Source: Alphaproteobacteria bacterium (GTDB taxonomy: Bacteria > Myxococcota_A > UBA796 > GCA-2862545). Taken from it: DNA of 64,000 nt. Below are positions 27,291 to 35,368 of this stretch, piece after piece; positions within the stretch are counted from its first letter, which is position 1; every line of letters starts with the position of its first letter. The translations under genes were made by a program, and so were the position numbers. The stretch spans positions 4,909 to 68,908 of the forward strand of contig JACKEQ010000029.1 in assembly GCA_020632885.1 (NCBI GenBank), in the 5' to 3' direction. The notes below the pieces were generated by a model. The model was not told the origin of the DNA and made no database searches. It worked only from the letters and a program-made list of their open reading frames with translations.

Positions 27291-27748
27291 TGGGCTCCCG
27301 TCGCCAGGCTCGTCAGTACGCGCTCCAGGCGCTCTACACCGCGGACGTCCGCGGCGTGAGCGCGATGGAGGCCCTCAACGCCCTGTGGTCCGGCCTGATG
27401 GACGGTGAGGGCCTGGAGGGGCGCACGCCCGAGTCCGACGAGGTGGAGTTCGCCCAGCGGCTCGTGCTGGGCACCCTGGAGGACCGCGAGGCCCTCGACG
27501 CCCTCGTCGAGCAGTGCTCCACGAACTGGCGGATCCCCCGGATGCCGGTGGTGGACCGGAACATCCTGCGCATGGCGGGCTTCGAGCTGAAGTCCTGTCC
27601 GGACATCCCGGCCACCGTGAGCATCAACGAGGCCGTCGAGCTCGCCAAGCAGTTCGGCACGGCCGACAGTCGCGCGTTCGTCAACGGCATCGTCGACCGG
27701 ATGGGTCGGCAGCTCGGGCGACTCGACGACCGCTCCCGCCGCAGCTGA
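27290..27748 (+). CDS. nusB: Transcription antitermination protein NusB
   Basis: A 152-residue RNA-binding helical protein acting in rRNA antitermination with NusE. It starts MGSRRQARQYALQALY, the family signature, and has VDRNILRMAGFEL followed by TVSINEAVELAKQFGT and FVNGIVDRMGR. Positioned directly after ribH by start/stop overlap, the common ribH-nusB arrangement. Confidence 0.96.
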
Positions 27749-27779
27749 TCCGCGTCTCCGTGGGTGTTAGAGGGGCGCC

Positions 27780-28130
27780 ATGACGCGGCTCATGGCGCAG
27801 TACTGGTTCGGCGAGGCCCTCCTGGGCCTGGTGTTCGGCAGCATCCTGCTGATGGCCGCACTGCTCGAGCCCACCACGGAGGTGGTGTCGCTCTTCGGCT
27901 GGCAGGTGCCGAGCCTCTGCGCGTTCCGCAACCTCACGGGCATGGGCTGCCCGGGCTGCGGGCTCACGCGCAGCTTCAGCTTCATGGCCCACGGCGCGCC
28001 CCTCGAGGCCTTCCGCATGAACGCCATGGGCCCGTTCCTCTACCTGGCCTTCGCCACCCAGCCGCCGTTCCGGCTCTACACCATCCTGCGCGACCTCCGC
28101 GAGCGGTCGCGCGCCCTGGAGGCAGCGTGA
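27780..28130 (+). CDS. DUF2752 membrane protein
   Basis: A 116-residue protein with three hydrophobic segments and the family motif GMGCPGCGLTRSF. DUF2752 proteins are small inner-membrane proteins with no firmly known function. The start ATG 27780 sits at the end of GTTAGAGGGGCGCC, a string also found just before rimO. Its stop overlaps the next gene's GTG (GTGA), so it may share an operon with the two iron-sulfur genes. Confidence 0.85.
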   Translation: MTRLMAQYWFGEALLGLVFGSILLMAALLEPTTEVVSLFGWQVPSLCAFRNLTGMGCPGCGLTRSFSFMAHGAPLEAFRMNAMGPFLYLAFATQPPFRLYTILRDLRERSRALEAA

Positions 28131-28447
28131 TCACGATCACCGAAGCGGCCGCGCGTCGGATCAACGAGGTCGTCACCGAGCGGGGCGTGGCCGGGCTCCG
28201 GTTCGGCCTCACCGACGGCGGGTGCAGCGGCTACAGCTACATGCTGGACTTCGAGCGGGAGGCCGACGAGGACGACATGGTGTTCGAGCAGGACGGCGCG
28301 CGCGTCTACGTGCACCCGATGCACCTGCCCTTCCTCCAGGGCTCCGTGATCCGGTTCCTGGACGGCGACTTCCAGACGGGCTTCCAGATCGACAACCCGA
28401 ACGCGAAGCGCGTGTGCGGGTGTGGCGAGTCCTTCGACGTGGACTGA
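28127..28447 (+). CDS. A-type iron-sulfur carrier (IscA/ErpA family)
   Basis: A 106-residue protein that carries and delivers Fe-S clusters. The three expected Cys are present: GGCSGYSY, and the C-terminal CGCGESF. It starts VITITEAAARRINEV. GTG 28127 overlaps the DUF2752 stop, with GGAGG just upstream. Whether it is IscA, ErpA or SufA cannot be settled without iscU or iscS in view. A ferredoxin follows after 5 bp. Confidence 0.92.
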   Translation: MITITEAAARRINEVVTERGVAGLRFGLTDGGCSGYSYMLDFEREADEDDMVFEQDGARVYVHPMHLPFLQGSVIRFLDGDFQTGFQIDNPNAKRVCGCGESFDVD

Positions 28448-28452
28448 GCGAC

Positions 28453-28725
28453 ATGCGCGTGGACATCGAGGGATACCCCACCTTCGAGGCGGAGGAGGGG
28501 AGCACGCTGCTCGAGGCGTGCGAGGCGGCGGGCGTGCCGATGGACTCGGCGTGCGGCGGGTTCGCGGCGTGCAACAGCTGCCGCATCACCGTGCTGGAGG
28601 GCGCCGAGGCGCTCGGCCCGGTGTTGGAGGAGGAGACCTGCTTCCTGGACGCCCCGGATCAGCGCTTGGGGTGCCAGATCCGCCTCCGGGCTCCACTTCG
28701 CTGTCGGCTGGATCCTGGTTGTTGA
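28453..28725 (+). CDS. [2Fe-2S] ferredoxin
   Basis: A 90-residue adrenodoxin-type ferredoxin. The cluster ligands are spaced C-x5-C-x2-C in ACGGFAACNSC with the fourth Cys in LGCQI. The N-terminus MRVDIEGYPTFEAEEGSTLLEA is typical. The last ten residues, ending LRCRLDPGC, differ from usual ferredoxins. It is the last gene of the DUF2752-IscA-ferredoxin group; the tRNA-Phe promoter begins at its stop. Confidence 0.9.
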   Translation: MRVDIEGYPTFEAEEGSTLLEACEAAGVPMDSACGGFAACNSCRITVLEGAEALGPVLEEETCFLDAPDQRLGCQIRLRAPLRCRLDPGC

Positions 28726-28749
28726 CGCCCTCCGGGACGGGCGTTAATC
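28722..28749 (+). promoter_or_regulatory. tRNA-Phe promoter
   Basis: TTGACG (28722-28727), a 16-bp spacer and TTAATC (28744-28749), a good housekeeping promoter. The start would be near 28756, seven bases ahead of the mature tRNA. A GC-rich inverted segment (GACGCCC...GGGCGTT) lies in the spacer. Confidence 0.6.
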
Positions 28750-28762
28750 CGCACTGCGGTCA

Positions 28763-28838
28763 GGCCGAGTAGCTCAGTTGGTAGAGCAGGGGATTGAAAA
28801 TCCCCGTGTCGGCGGTTCGATTCCGTCCTCGGCCACCA
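28763..28838 (+). tRNA. tRNA-Phe (GAA)
   Basis: GGCCGAG pairs with CTCGGCC; the D-arm is GCTCAGTTGGTAGAGC, the anticodon stem GGGGA/TCCCC encloses TTGAAAA (anticodon GAA), and the T-arm has GGTTCGATTCC. The encoded CCA is at 28836-28838. It is a single tRNA gene, not in a cluster. Confidence 0.97.
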
Positions 28839-28867
28839 CACCCCCCCTTCCGGACTCCGGAGGCGAC

Positions 28868-29182
28868 GTGCCCCATCGAAGATGGATGGTGGCTGTCCTC
28901 CTCGCCGGGAACGTCCTCTCCGGTTGCGGCGACGCCTGCGAGCGTCTCTGTCGCGAGACCTCCCTGCGCCTGGCGTCGTGCATCGACGGGTCCACCACCT
29001 GGGCGGACCTCGGCGCGCGCAACCGGGTGGACTTCGTGGACCAGTGCCAGGCGGCCTGGGACCGGACGAGCGCCGAGCTCACGACGTCCGACCTCGGGGA
29101 GGCCGTCGAGATCTGCGCGGAGGGCCACGACACCCTGGCCACGCTCACCTGCGACGAGATCCGCCTGCTGTATGCGCGTTAG
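28868..29182 (+). CDS. Small Cys-rich lipoprotein
   Basis: A 104-residue protein with the signal MPHRRWMVAVLLAGNVLSGC (lipobox LSGC) and six further Cys (DACERLCRE, ASCIDG, DQCQAA, EICAEG, LTCDEI), suggesting disulfides in the periplasm or outer membrane. The GTG 28868 start has GGAGG upstream and supplies the basic signal residues; ATG 28886 would lose them. It sits between the tRNA and the sigma-54 regulator. No family recognised. Confidence 0.65.
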   Translation: MPHRRWMVAVLLAGNVLSGCGDACERLCRETSLRLASCIDGSTTWADLGARNRVDFVDQCQAAWDRTSAELTTSDLGEAVEICAEGHDTLATLTCDEIRLLYAR

Positions 29183-29191
29183 GACGGCACG

Positions 29192-30610
29192 ATGAGCGAA
29201 GCCACCCCCCGAGGGCGGGTGCTCGTCGTGGACGACGACCGCGGCGTGCGCACCGCGCTGTCCGTCAACCTCACGAAGCACGGCCTCGACGTCGTGCTCG
29301 CGTCGAATCCGGCGGAGGCGCGCGGGCTGCTGGCGGACGGAGCCTTCGACGTCGTGCTCACGGACGTGCGCATGCCCGGCGGGACGGGGCTCGAGCTCCT
29401 GGAGCACGTGAAGGCGCTCGATCCCGACGTGGCCGTCGTGGTGATGACCGGCTTCGGGTCCGTGAACGACGCGGTGAGCGCGCTGAAGGCGGGCGCGGTC
29501 GACTACATCATCAAGCCCATCGAGAAGCGCGAGCTGCTCGTCATCCTCGACAAGGCGCTCGACAACCGGGCGCTGAAGGCGGAGGTCCGGCGTCTCCGCC
29601 GCCAGGTGGACGCCCGCGACAGCTTCGAGCGGCTCATCGGGCAGACGCCCGTGATGCAGAGGCTCTACCGGGAGGTCGAGGCGGTCGCGGACACCGATGC
29701 CACCGTGCTGATCGAGGGCCCCACGGGCACCGGCAAGGAGCTCATCTCCCACGCTCTCCACGCGCGGTCGCGACGCGCGGAGGGGCCGTTCGTGCGGGTG
29801 AACTGTGCTGCCATCCCGAGCACGCTCATCGAGAGCGAGCTGTTCGGCCACGAGCGGGGAGCGTTCACGGGTGCCGTCCGGCAGCACATCGGGAAGTTCG
29901 AGCAGGCCCACGGGGGCACCCTGCTCCTCGACGAGATCGGGGAGATCGACCTCCACATGCAGGTCAAGCTCCTCCGCGTGCTCGAGAACGGCGAGCTCTC
30001 CCGGGTGGGCGGTTCGGGCACCCTCTCGGTGGACGTGCGCGTCATCGCGGCCACCAACCGCGACCTCCGCGAGGAGGCCCGCCAGGGCCGGTTCCGCGAG
30101 GACCTCTACTACCGGCTGCGGGTCTTCCACCTCCAGGTGCCCAGCCTGGCCGAGCGGCGCGACGACATCCCTCTCCTGGTCGACCACTTCCTCGACGAGG
30201 CCGCGCGCCGGGCGGACCGTCCGCGGCCCAACGTGAGTCGGGCCGCCATGGACGCCCTCCTGGCACACCCCTGGCCCGGGAACATCCGCGAGCTCAAGCA
30301 CACCCTCGAGCGCGCCATGATCCTGTGTCGCGGCGAGACCATCGACCACATCGACTGGCTGGAGGCGCCGCGCGCGACCCCCGCGGCTCCCGTCGTGCAG
30401 CCGGGTGAGCCGATGTCCCTCAAGGACGCGCTGGACGCCACGGAGCGTGCGCTGGTGCTCGAGGCCCTCCAGGCGTGCGACGGCGTGCAGGCCGAAGCGG
30501 CGCGGAGGCTGGGGCTGAGCCGGTCGAACCTCAACTACAGGATCCAGCGTCTCGGGCTTCGCAAGAGAGGGGCCACGTGGACGGATGGGGGGAGTGGAAG
30601 CGCGGATTGA
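29192..30610 (+). CDS. Sigma-54-dependent response regulator (NtrC family)
   Basis: A 472-residue regulator. The receiver domain (about 1-120) has VDDDRGVRT and the phosphorylation Asp in LTDVRMPGG. The AAA+ domain has Walker A GPTGTGKE, the sigma-54 contact motif GAFTGA and LLLDEIGEIDL. The C-terminus has a Fis-type helix-turn-helix (AARRLGLSRSNLNYRIQ). It starts 9 bp after the lipoprotein gene. No histidine kinase partner is in the window. It precedes dacB and the envelope cluster, but I saw no -24/-12 promoter there. Confidence 0.96.
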   Translation: MSEATPRGRVLVVDDDRGVRTALSVNLTKHGLDVVLASNPAEARGLLADGAFDVVLTDVRMPGGTGLELLEHVKALDPDVAVVVMTGFGSVNDAVSALKAGAVDYIIKPIEKRELLVILDKALDNRALKAEVRRLRRQVDARDSFERLIGQTPVMQRLYREVEAVADTDATVLIEGPTGTGKELISHALHARSRRAEGPFVRVNCAAIPSTLIESELFGHERGAFTGAVRQHIGKFEQAHGGTLLLDEIGEIDLHMQVKLLRVLENGELSRVGGSGTLSVDVRVIAATNRDLREEARQGRFREDLYYRLRVFHLQVPSLAERRDDIPLLVDHFLDEAARRADRPRPNVSRAAMDALLAHPWPGNIRELKHTLERAMILCRGETIDHIDWLEAPRATPAAPVVQPGEPMSLKDALDATERALVLEALQACDGVQAEAARRLGLSRSNLNYRIQRLGLRKRGATWTDGGSGSAD

Positions 30611-30702
30611 CGGTGGCGGGGGAGGGAGGCACCAGCCTCGCGTGTTAGGGTCCGGGCATCCCTCCCTTCGTGGCGCCCGCCACCCCCGCCCCCGGATCTC
30701 CC

Positions 30703-32181
30703 ATGCGCCTGCTCTCCCTCGTCTTCGCGTTCGTCGTGACGACCACGCCGGTCTACGCCCAGGAACCCGCTCCCACCGAGCTCGCCGAGAAGCAGGTGCT
30801 GGAGGACGTGCTCGGACCCATCGCGGCCGACCGTCTCTTCACGGACGCCCAGGTGGCCGTCCAGGTCGTCGAGGTCGCCACCGGCGAGGAGGTGTGGTCG
30901 CGCAACGCGGACCTGGCGCTGAACCCCGCCAGCACCACCAAGATCGTCACGGCGGCCACGGCGCTGCGCACCCTCGGGCCCGCGTACGTCTTCCGCACCG
31001 TGCTCTCCGCGGACGCGCTGCCCGACGCCAAGGGCGTCATCGAGGGCCCGCTCTACGTCCGCGGCGGCGGCGATCCCACCATGGTGGTCGAGAAGCTCTG
31101 GCGTCTCGCGCGCGACCTCGAGCTCGCCGGCGTCACGCGCGTGAAGGGCGGCCTGGTGCTCGACGAGTCGATGTTCGGGCCGGACCACGCGCTGCCGGGC
31201 TGGGACAAGGAGCGCGACGTGGAGCGCGGCCCGTCCTACTTCCCGGCGCTCTCGGCCCTGTCGCTCAACTTCAACACCGAGGCCATCGTGGTGCGCCCCG
31301 GCGAGTCGGGCAAGCCGGCCGTCGTGCTCGCGGACACGCCCGCTCCCTCCGCGGTGGAGATCGTGTCCACCGTGAAGACCGGTCGGCCCGGATCCCGGCA
31401 CAGCGTCGAGATCGAGCGCGAGGTGAAGGGCGGGCGCACCGTGTACACGGTGTCGGGCTACGTCCCCGAGGGCGCCCCGGTGCGGCGCTACCACCGCACC
31501 GTGGACGACCCGACGGCGTACTTCGGCGCGGCGTTCCAGGCGTTGCTCACCGAGCGCGGCATCCAGGTGGATGGCGCCCCGCGCGTGGGGGTCACCCCCG
31601 ACGACAGCGAGTACCTCGCGGAGGTGGCATCGCCGCCGCTCACGTCGATCCTCATGGACATGAACAAGTTCTCCAGCAACTTCATGGCCGAGCAGGTCCT
31701 GCGCACCGTGGGCTACGAGACGCGCGGGGAGGGCACCACGGCGGCGGGCCTCGCGGCCGTGCGGGAGTACCTCTCGGGCATCGGGATCACCGACGGCTAC
31801 ACGCTCTTCAACGGCTCCGGGCTCGCCCAGGAAGGCGCGCTCTCGCCGTCTGCGCTGTCCGGCGTGCTGCTCGACATGGCCCGCGACCCGCGGGTGGGGA
31901 GCGAGTTCCGGTCCTCCCTCGCCATCGCGGGCCTCGACGGGACGCTCAAGCGCCGGTTGCGCGATGCCCCGGGTCGGCTCCGCGGGAAGACCGGCACGCT
32001 TGACGGTGTGCACGGCCTCGCGGGCTACGTGGAGGCGCAGGACGGAAGCCTGTATGCCTTCGCCTTCCTCGCCAATGGCTTCCGGGGGGGCTCGGCACGC
32101 GTGAAGCGGGTCCACGACGACTTCGCCCAGCGGATGTTCGAGGTCAGCTCGGACGCGACGGCGGACGAGTCTCGGGAATGA
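30703..32181 (+). CDS. dacB: D-alanyl-D-alanine carboxypeptidase/endopeptidase (PBP4, S13)
   Basis: A 492-residue exported protein with a signal ending VYAQ. The catalytic Ser77 and Lys80 lie in PASTTK, SSN is the SxN motif in KFSSNFMAEQ, and KTGTLDG is the KTG motif. The domain II insertion typical of PBP4 is present. It trims peptidoglycan in the periplasm. The ATG 30703 opens the signal peptide. An intergenic stretch of 166 bp separates it from the envelope cluster. Confidence 0.94.
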   Translation: MRLLSLVFAFVVTTTPVYAQEPAPTELAEKQVLEDVLGPIAADRLFTDAQVAVQVVEVATGEEVWSRNADLALNPASTTKIVTAATALRTLGPAYVFRTVLSADALPDAKGVIEGPLYVRGGGDPTMVVEKLWRLARDLELAGVTRVKGGLVLDESMFGPDHALPGWDKERDVERGPSYFPALSALSLNFNTEAIVVRPGESGKPAVVLADTPAPSAVEIVSTVKTGRPGSRHSVEIEREVKGGRTVYTVSGYVPEGAPVRRYHRTVDDPTAYFGAAFQALLTERGIQVDGAPRVGVTPDDSEYLAEVASPPLTSILMDMNKFSSNFMAEQVLRTVGYETRGEGTTAAGLAAVREYLSGIGITDGYTLFNGSGLAQEGALSPSALSGVLLDMARDPRVGSEFRSSLAIAGLDGTLKRRLRDAPGRLRGKTGTLDGVHGLAGYVEAQDGSLYAFAFLANGFRGGSARVKRVHDDFAQRMFEVSSDATADESRE

Positions 32182-32347
32182 CCCGAGCACCCCGGCGTCT
32201 GGCGCAGCCCGACGTCCAGCCCACCTGCCCCGCCTATCCGATGATCGTGGGGACCCGCCTTCTGAGCGCGGGAGTATGCACGCCACCCCGACTCGGATAT
32301 GCTGGCGACCGTTCAAGGCCCGGACTGCCTCCGGGGGAGAGAGCTCG

Positions 32348-33055
32348 ATGAGATTTGCCGGCCCGCACGGCCCTGTGGAAGATGGAAGCGCGAACATCCC
32401 CTCCCGCTCCAGCGGTCGGCGCGGTCTCGCGCGCGCTCGCTGGGTGGCGATGCTCCCGCTCGTCGCCGCGCTGTACGCGCTCCCCGCTCACGCGCAGGAC
32501 CCGGCAGGTGACTCCGCCGCGTCGGTCGCCAACGAGCAGGACTACGCCAAGGAGCTCCGCACGGTCGAAGAGGAGGTGAACGGGCTCAAGGAGCGCGTCT
32601 TCCGCTCGAAGGCCACGCTGCAGCTGCTCAAGGAGCTCGTCGTCGAGGGCGCGAGCTCGGGTGCCCGCATCGTGGTGTGGCACCTCAACCAGCTGGGCAA
32701 GGGCTACGCGATGGAGTCCGTCCAGTACTTCCTGGACGGGAAGAACATCTACACGAAGGTGGATCCGGGCGGTCAGCTCGCTGCCGTCAAGGAGATGAAG
32801 GTCCACGAGCAGAGCGTGCCCCCGGGCACGCACAGCCTCGAGGTGAAGATGGTGCTCCGCGGAGCGGGCTACGGCGTCTTCTCCTACCTCCGTACCTACC
32901 AGTTCAACGTCCAGTCGTCCTACGCCGTCAAGGTGAGCGACGGCCGGGCGTCGGTCGTCCGGGTCATCGCGGACTCCCGCGGTGGGCTGCGGAACTTCGT
33001 CGACCGCCCCACGGTCCGCTACGAAGAGCGCTCGGACACGCTCCGGGAGGAGTGA
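32348..33055 (+). CDS. Exported coiled-coil protein at the head of the TPR/TolQR cluster
   Basis: A 235-residue protein, N-terminus basic then hydrophobic (MLPLVAALYALPAHAQ, cleavage likely at AHA). A heptad-rich stretch follows (KELRTVEEEVNGLKERVFRSK), then a beta-rich region with YFLDGKNIY and GTHSLEVKMVL. The rest ends in RSDTLREE. ATG 32348 has GGGAGA upstream; GTG 32444 is an alternative that retains the signal. Similar small periplasmic coiled-coil proteins precede TPR genes in myxobacterial gliding-type clusters. Function inferred only from context. Confidence 0.6.
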   Translation: MRFAGPHGPVEDGSANIPSRSSGRRGLARARWVAMLPLVAALYALPAHAQDPAGDSAASVANEQDYAKELRTVEEEVNGLKERVFRSKATLQLLKELVVEGASSGARIVVWHLNQLGKGYAMESVQYFLDGKNIYTKVDPGGQLAAVKEMKVHEQSVPPGTHSLEVKMVLRGAGYGVFSYLRTYQFNVQSSYAVKVSDGRASVVRVIADSRGGLRNFVDRPTVRYEERSDTLREE

Positions 33056-33059
33056 GCCC

Positions 33060-35366
33060 ATGCTCTCTGTGATCCAGCTGGCACTCGGGCTCGTGCTCGC
33101 TCCGGCGTACGCGGGCGTGGTCGACGATCTCGATCGCGCCGGCGTGAGCGCGGAAGAGCTCGTGGTCACGGCCGAGCAGCTCGACCATCGCATCGCGCCC
33201 GGTCGTGCGTTCCTCAACAACGTCGACGCCGTCGGCCGTTTCGAGGACAACCTGTTCGCGCTCATGGTGGGCGAGTACCGCAAGGCGGCCGAGGGCTTCT
33301 TCGGCCTGGTCACCACCGGCGCCCTCCAGGACGCCGACCTCCACCGCGACGCCGAGTGGTACCTGGCCGAGGCGCTCTTCGGGATGGGCAACGTGGTCAC
33401 GGCCGAGGCGCGGTTCCGCGTCGTGGCCGAGGACGACGGGCACCCGTTCCGCGAGGACGCCGTGCGCCGGCTCCTCGAGCTCTACGCCAAGACCGACCAG
33501 GACGAGCGCTTCACCGAGCTCTACGAGAAGGAGATCGTGCGCGGGCGTGTGAACGCCAGCGGCGTGGTCACCTACACGATCGCCCGCTCGTTCTACCAGC
33601 GCGGCGACATCGCTAGGGCCCGCGACTACTTCAAGGACCTGCCGCCGGGAGACCCCTGGTACACGCGGGCCCAGTACTTCCTGGGTGTGCTCGAGCTGCG
33701 CGAGGGCGACATCGACGGCGCCATCCCGTTCTTCCAGGCCGCCTCCGAGGGGTCGGTCACGGACGTCGCCCAGCGCAAGACGCAGGACCTCGCACTCCTG
33801 GCGCTCGCGCGCCTCGCCTACGAGCGGTCGGACTTCGAGAAGGCCGGCGAGTACTACCAGGTCATCAGCGGCGACAGCCCCTACCTGGCGGACGTGCTCC
33901 GCGAGCAGGTGTGGAGCTTCATCAAGCAGAACCGCTACGACGAGGCCCTCCGCGCCGCCGAGCTCTTCCTGCTGGCCTTCCCGGAGCATCGCTACGCCGG
34001 CGAGCTCCGCGTGGTCCAGGGGCATCTCTACATGGGATGCGGGCAGCAGCCCGACCGGTGTCCGCAGCCCGATCTCCCCATCGGCGAGGGCGACGCCTAC
34101 GAGCGCGCGCTCACCACCTACGAGAAGATCGTGGAGGACTACGAGCCCGTCCGCGACCGCTTCTCGGACCTGGCGTCCTCCAAGGACGAGCCAGGCGTGT
34201 ACTTCCAGAAGGTGTTCGCGGCCCACGCCCCCGACGACAGCGGCCTCCCGCCCTTCGCCGTCGCCATGATGCGCGGCGACGAGGAGCTCGACCACGCGCT
34301 CCGCGTGTACGAGCGCATCGAGGAGCAGCGCACCGACCTCTTCGAGAGCGAGCTGATGGTGGCCGAGCTCGAGGCCATCCTCTCGGGCCCTACGGCCGTG
34401 GGGGGCTTCGAGGCCTCGCGCTACATGGCGATCGTCAACCAGGCCCGCGCGATCCGCGAGCAGGTGGAGCTCCTGGAGATCGAGAAGGCGTGGCTCGCCG
34501 AGCAGGACGTGTCGGGCCTGGAGCGGTTCGACACGACGATGGCCTCGATCCAGTCGATGTCCAAGGACGCCGAGGAGCGCATCCGGAGCCAGCGTGAGCT
34601 GCAGACCGGTCGGGACGATGCGGCCAGCAGCGTCAGCTCGCAGATCACGGAAGTCGAGCGGATGATCGAGGAGGGCCACGACGAGATCGACAAGCTCAGG
34701 CGTCGGCTCGCCGCCCCCAACATCCTCGACGAGGCCGGCCGCCGCGACGTCGAGCGTGAGCTCTCGGACGTGGAGACCATCCTGCGCGACTCCCGCACCC
34801 GGCTCACCGAGCTCCGGGTCCGGCTCTCGCAGCTCCGCATGCCGACTGTCGAGGACGCGCCCCGCCGCGCCAAGCCCGGCGAGGTGGACAAGGAGCTCAC
34901 CCAGGCGATCGGCAGCCTCCGCCAGAGCTACCAGTCCGTTCGTCCCGGCCAGACCGCCGAGATCGCCAAGCGCTTCGATGCCGTCCACGAGCGGCTCCGC
35001 ACGGCGCAGGAGCTCTACTCGCGGGTGCTCGACCGCATCGAGACCCTCGCCGAGAGCGAGATCGCCCGTGTTCGCGAGCGGTTCGCGGCCGAGGCCGTCG
35101 AGGTCCGCGCCCAGCGTGCCGAGATCGACGACGCCACCCTCGAGGCCGAGAAGCTCGCGGTGAGCCTGACGCGTTCGGGCTTCGCGCGGATGGAGGACTT
35201 CTTCGCCGACAGCGTGCTGAAGGCGGAGATGGGCATCATCGACGTGTACTGGGCCCGCAAGCTCGAGATCGCGGATCAACGCGAGCGCATCCAGGACGAG
35301 AGGAACATGCTCGTCGCGGAGCTCGAGCGGCGCTTCGCCATCATCCGCCAGAAGATGGAGCAGTGA
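33060..35366 (+). CDS. Exported TPR / coiled-coil protein
   Basis: A 768-residue protein with a signal peptide (MLSVIQLALGLVLAPAYAG). The first 350 residues contain repeated A/L/Y-rich helix pairs with TPR character (AEWYLAEALFGMG, GEYYQVISGDSPYLADVL, EALRAAELFLLAFPEHRYAGEL). The C-terminal 300 residues are long charged coiled coil (EQVELLEIEKAWLAEQD, LEAEKLAVSLTRSG). Start 4 bp after the upstream gene; the next gene is adjacent. It is probably periplasmic and structural. Confidence 0.75.
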   Translation: MLSVIQLALGLVLAPAYAGVVDDLDRAGVSAEELVVTAEQLDHRIAPGRAFLNNVDAVGRFEDNLFALMVGEYRKAAEGFFGLVTTGALQDADLHRDAEWYLAEALFGMGNVVTAEARFRVVAEDDGHPFREDAVRRLLELYAKTDQDERFTELYEKEIVRGRVNASGVVTYTIARSFYQRGDIARARDYFKDLPPGDPWYTRAQYFLGVLELREGDIDGAIPFFQAASEGSVTDVAQRKTQDLALLALARLAYERSDFEKAGEYYQVISGDSPYLADVLREQVWSFIKQNRYDEALRAAELFLLAFPEHRYAGELRVVQGHLYMGCGQQPDRCPQPDLPIGEGDAYERALTTYEKIVEDYEPVRDRFSDLASSKDEPGVYFQKVFAAHAPDDSGLPPFAVAMMRGDEELDHALRVYERIEEQRTDLFESELMVAELEAILSGPTAVGGFEASRYMAIVNQARAIREQVELLEIEKAWLAEQDVSGLERFDTTMASIQSMSKDAEERIRSQRELQTGRDDAASSVSSQITEVERMIEEGHDEIDKLRRRLAAPNILDEAGRRDVERELSDVETILRDSRTRLTELRVRLSQLRMPTVEDAPRRAKPGEVDKELTQAIGSLRQSYQSVRPGQTAEIAKRFDAVHERLRTAQELYSRVLDRIETLAESEIARVRERFAAEAVEVRAQRAEIDDATLEAEKLAVSLTRSGFARMEDFFADSVLKAEMGIIDVYWARKLEIADQRERIQDERNMLVAELERRFAIIRQKMEQ

Positions 35367-35368
35367 GA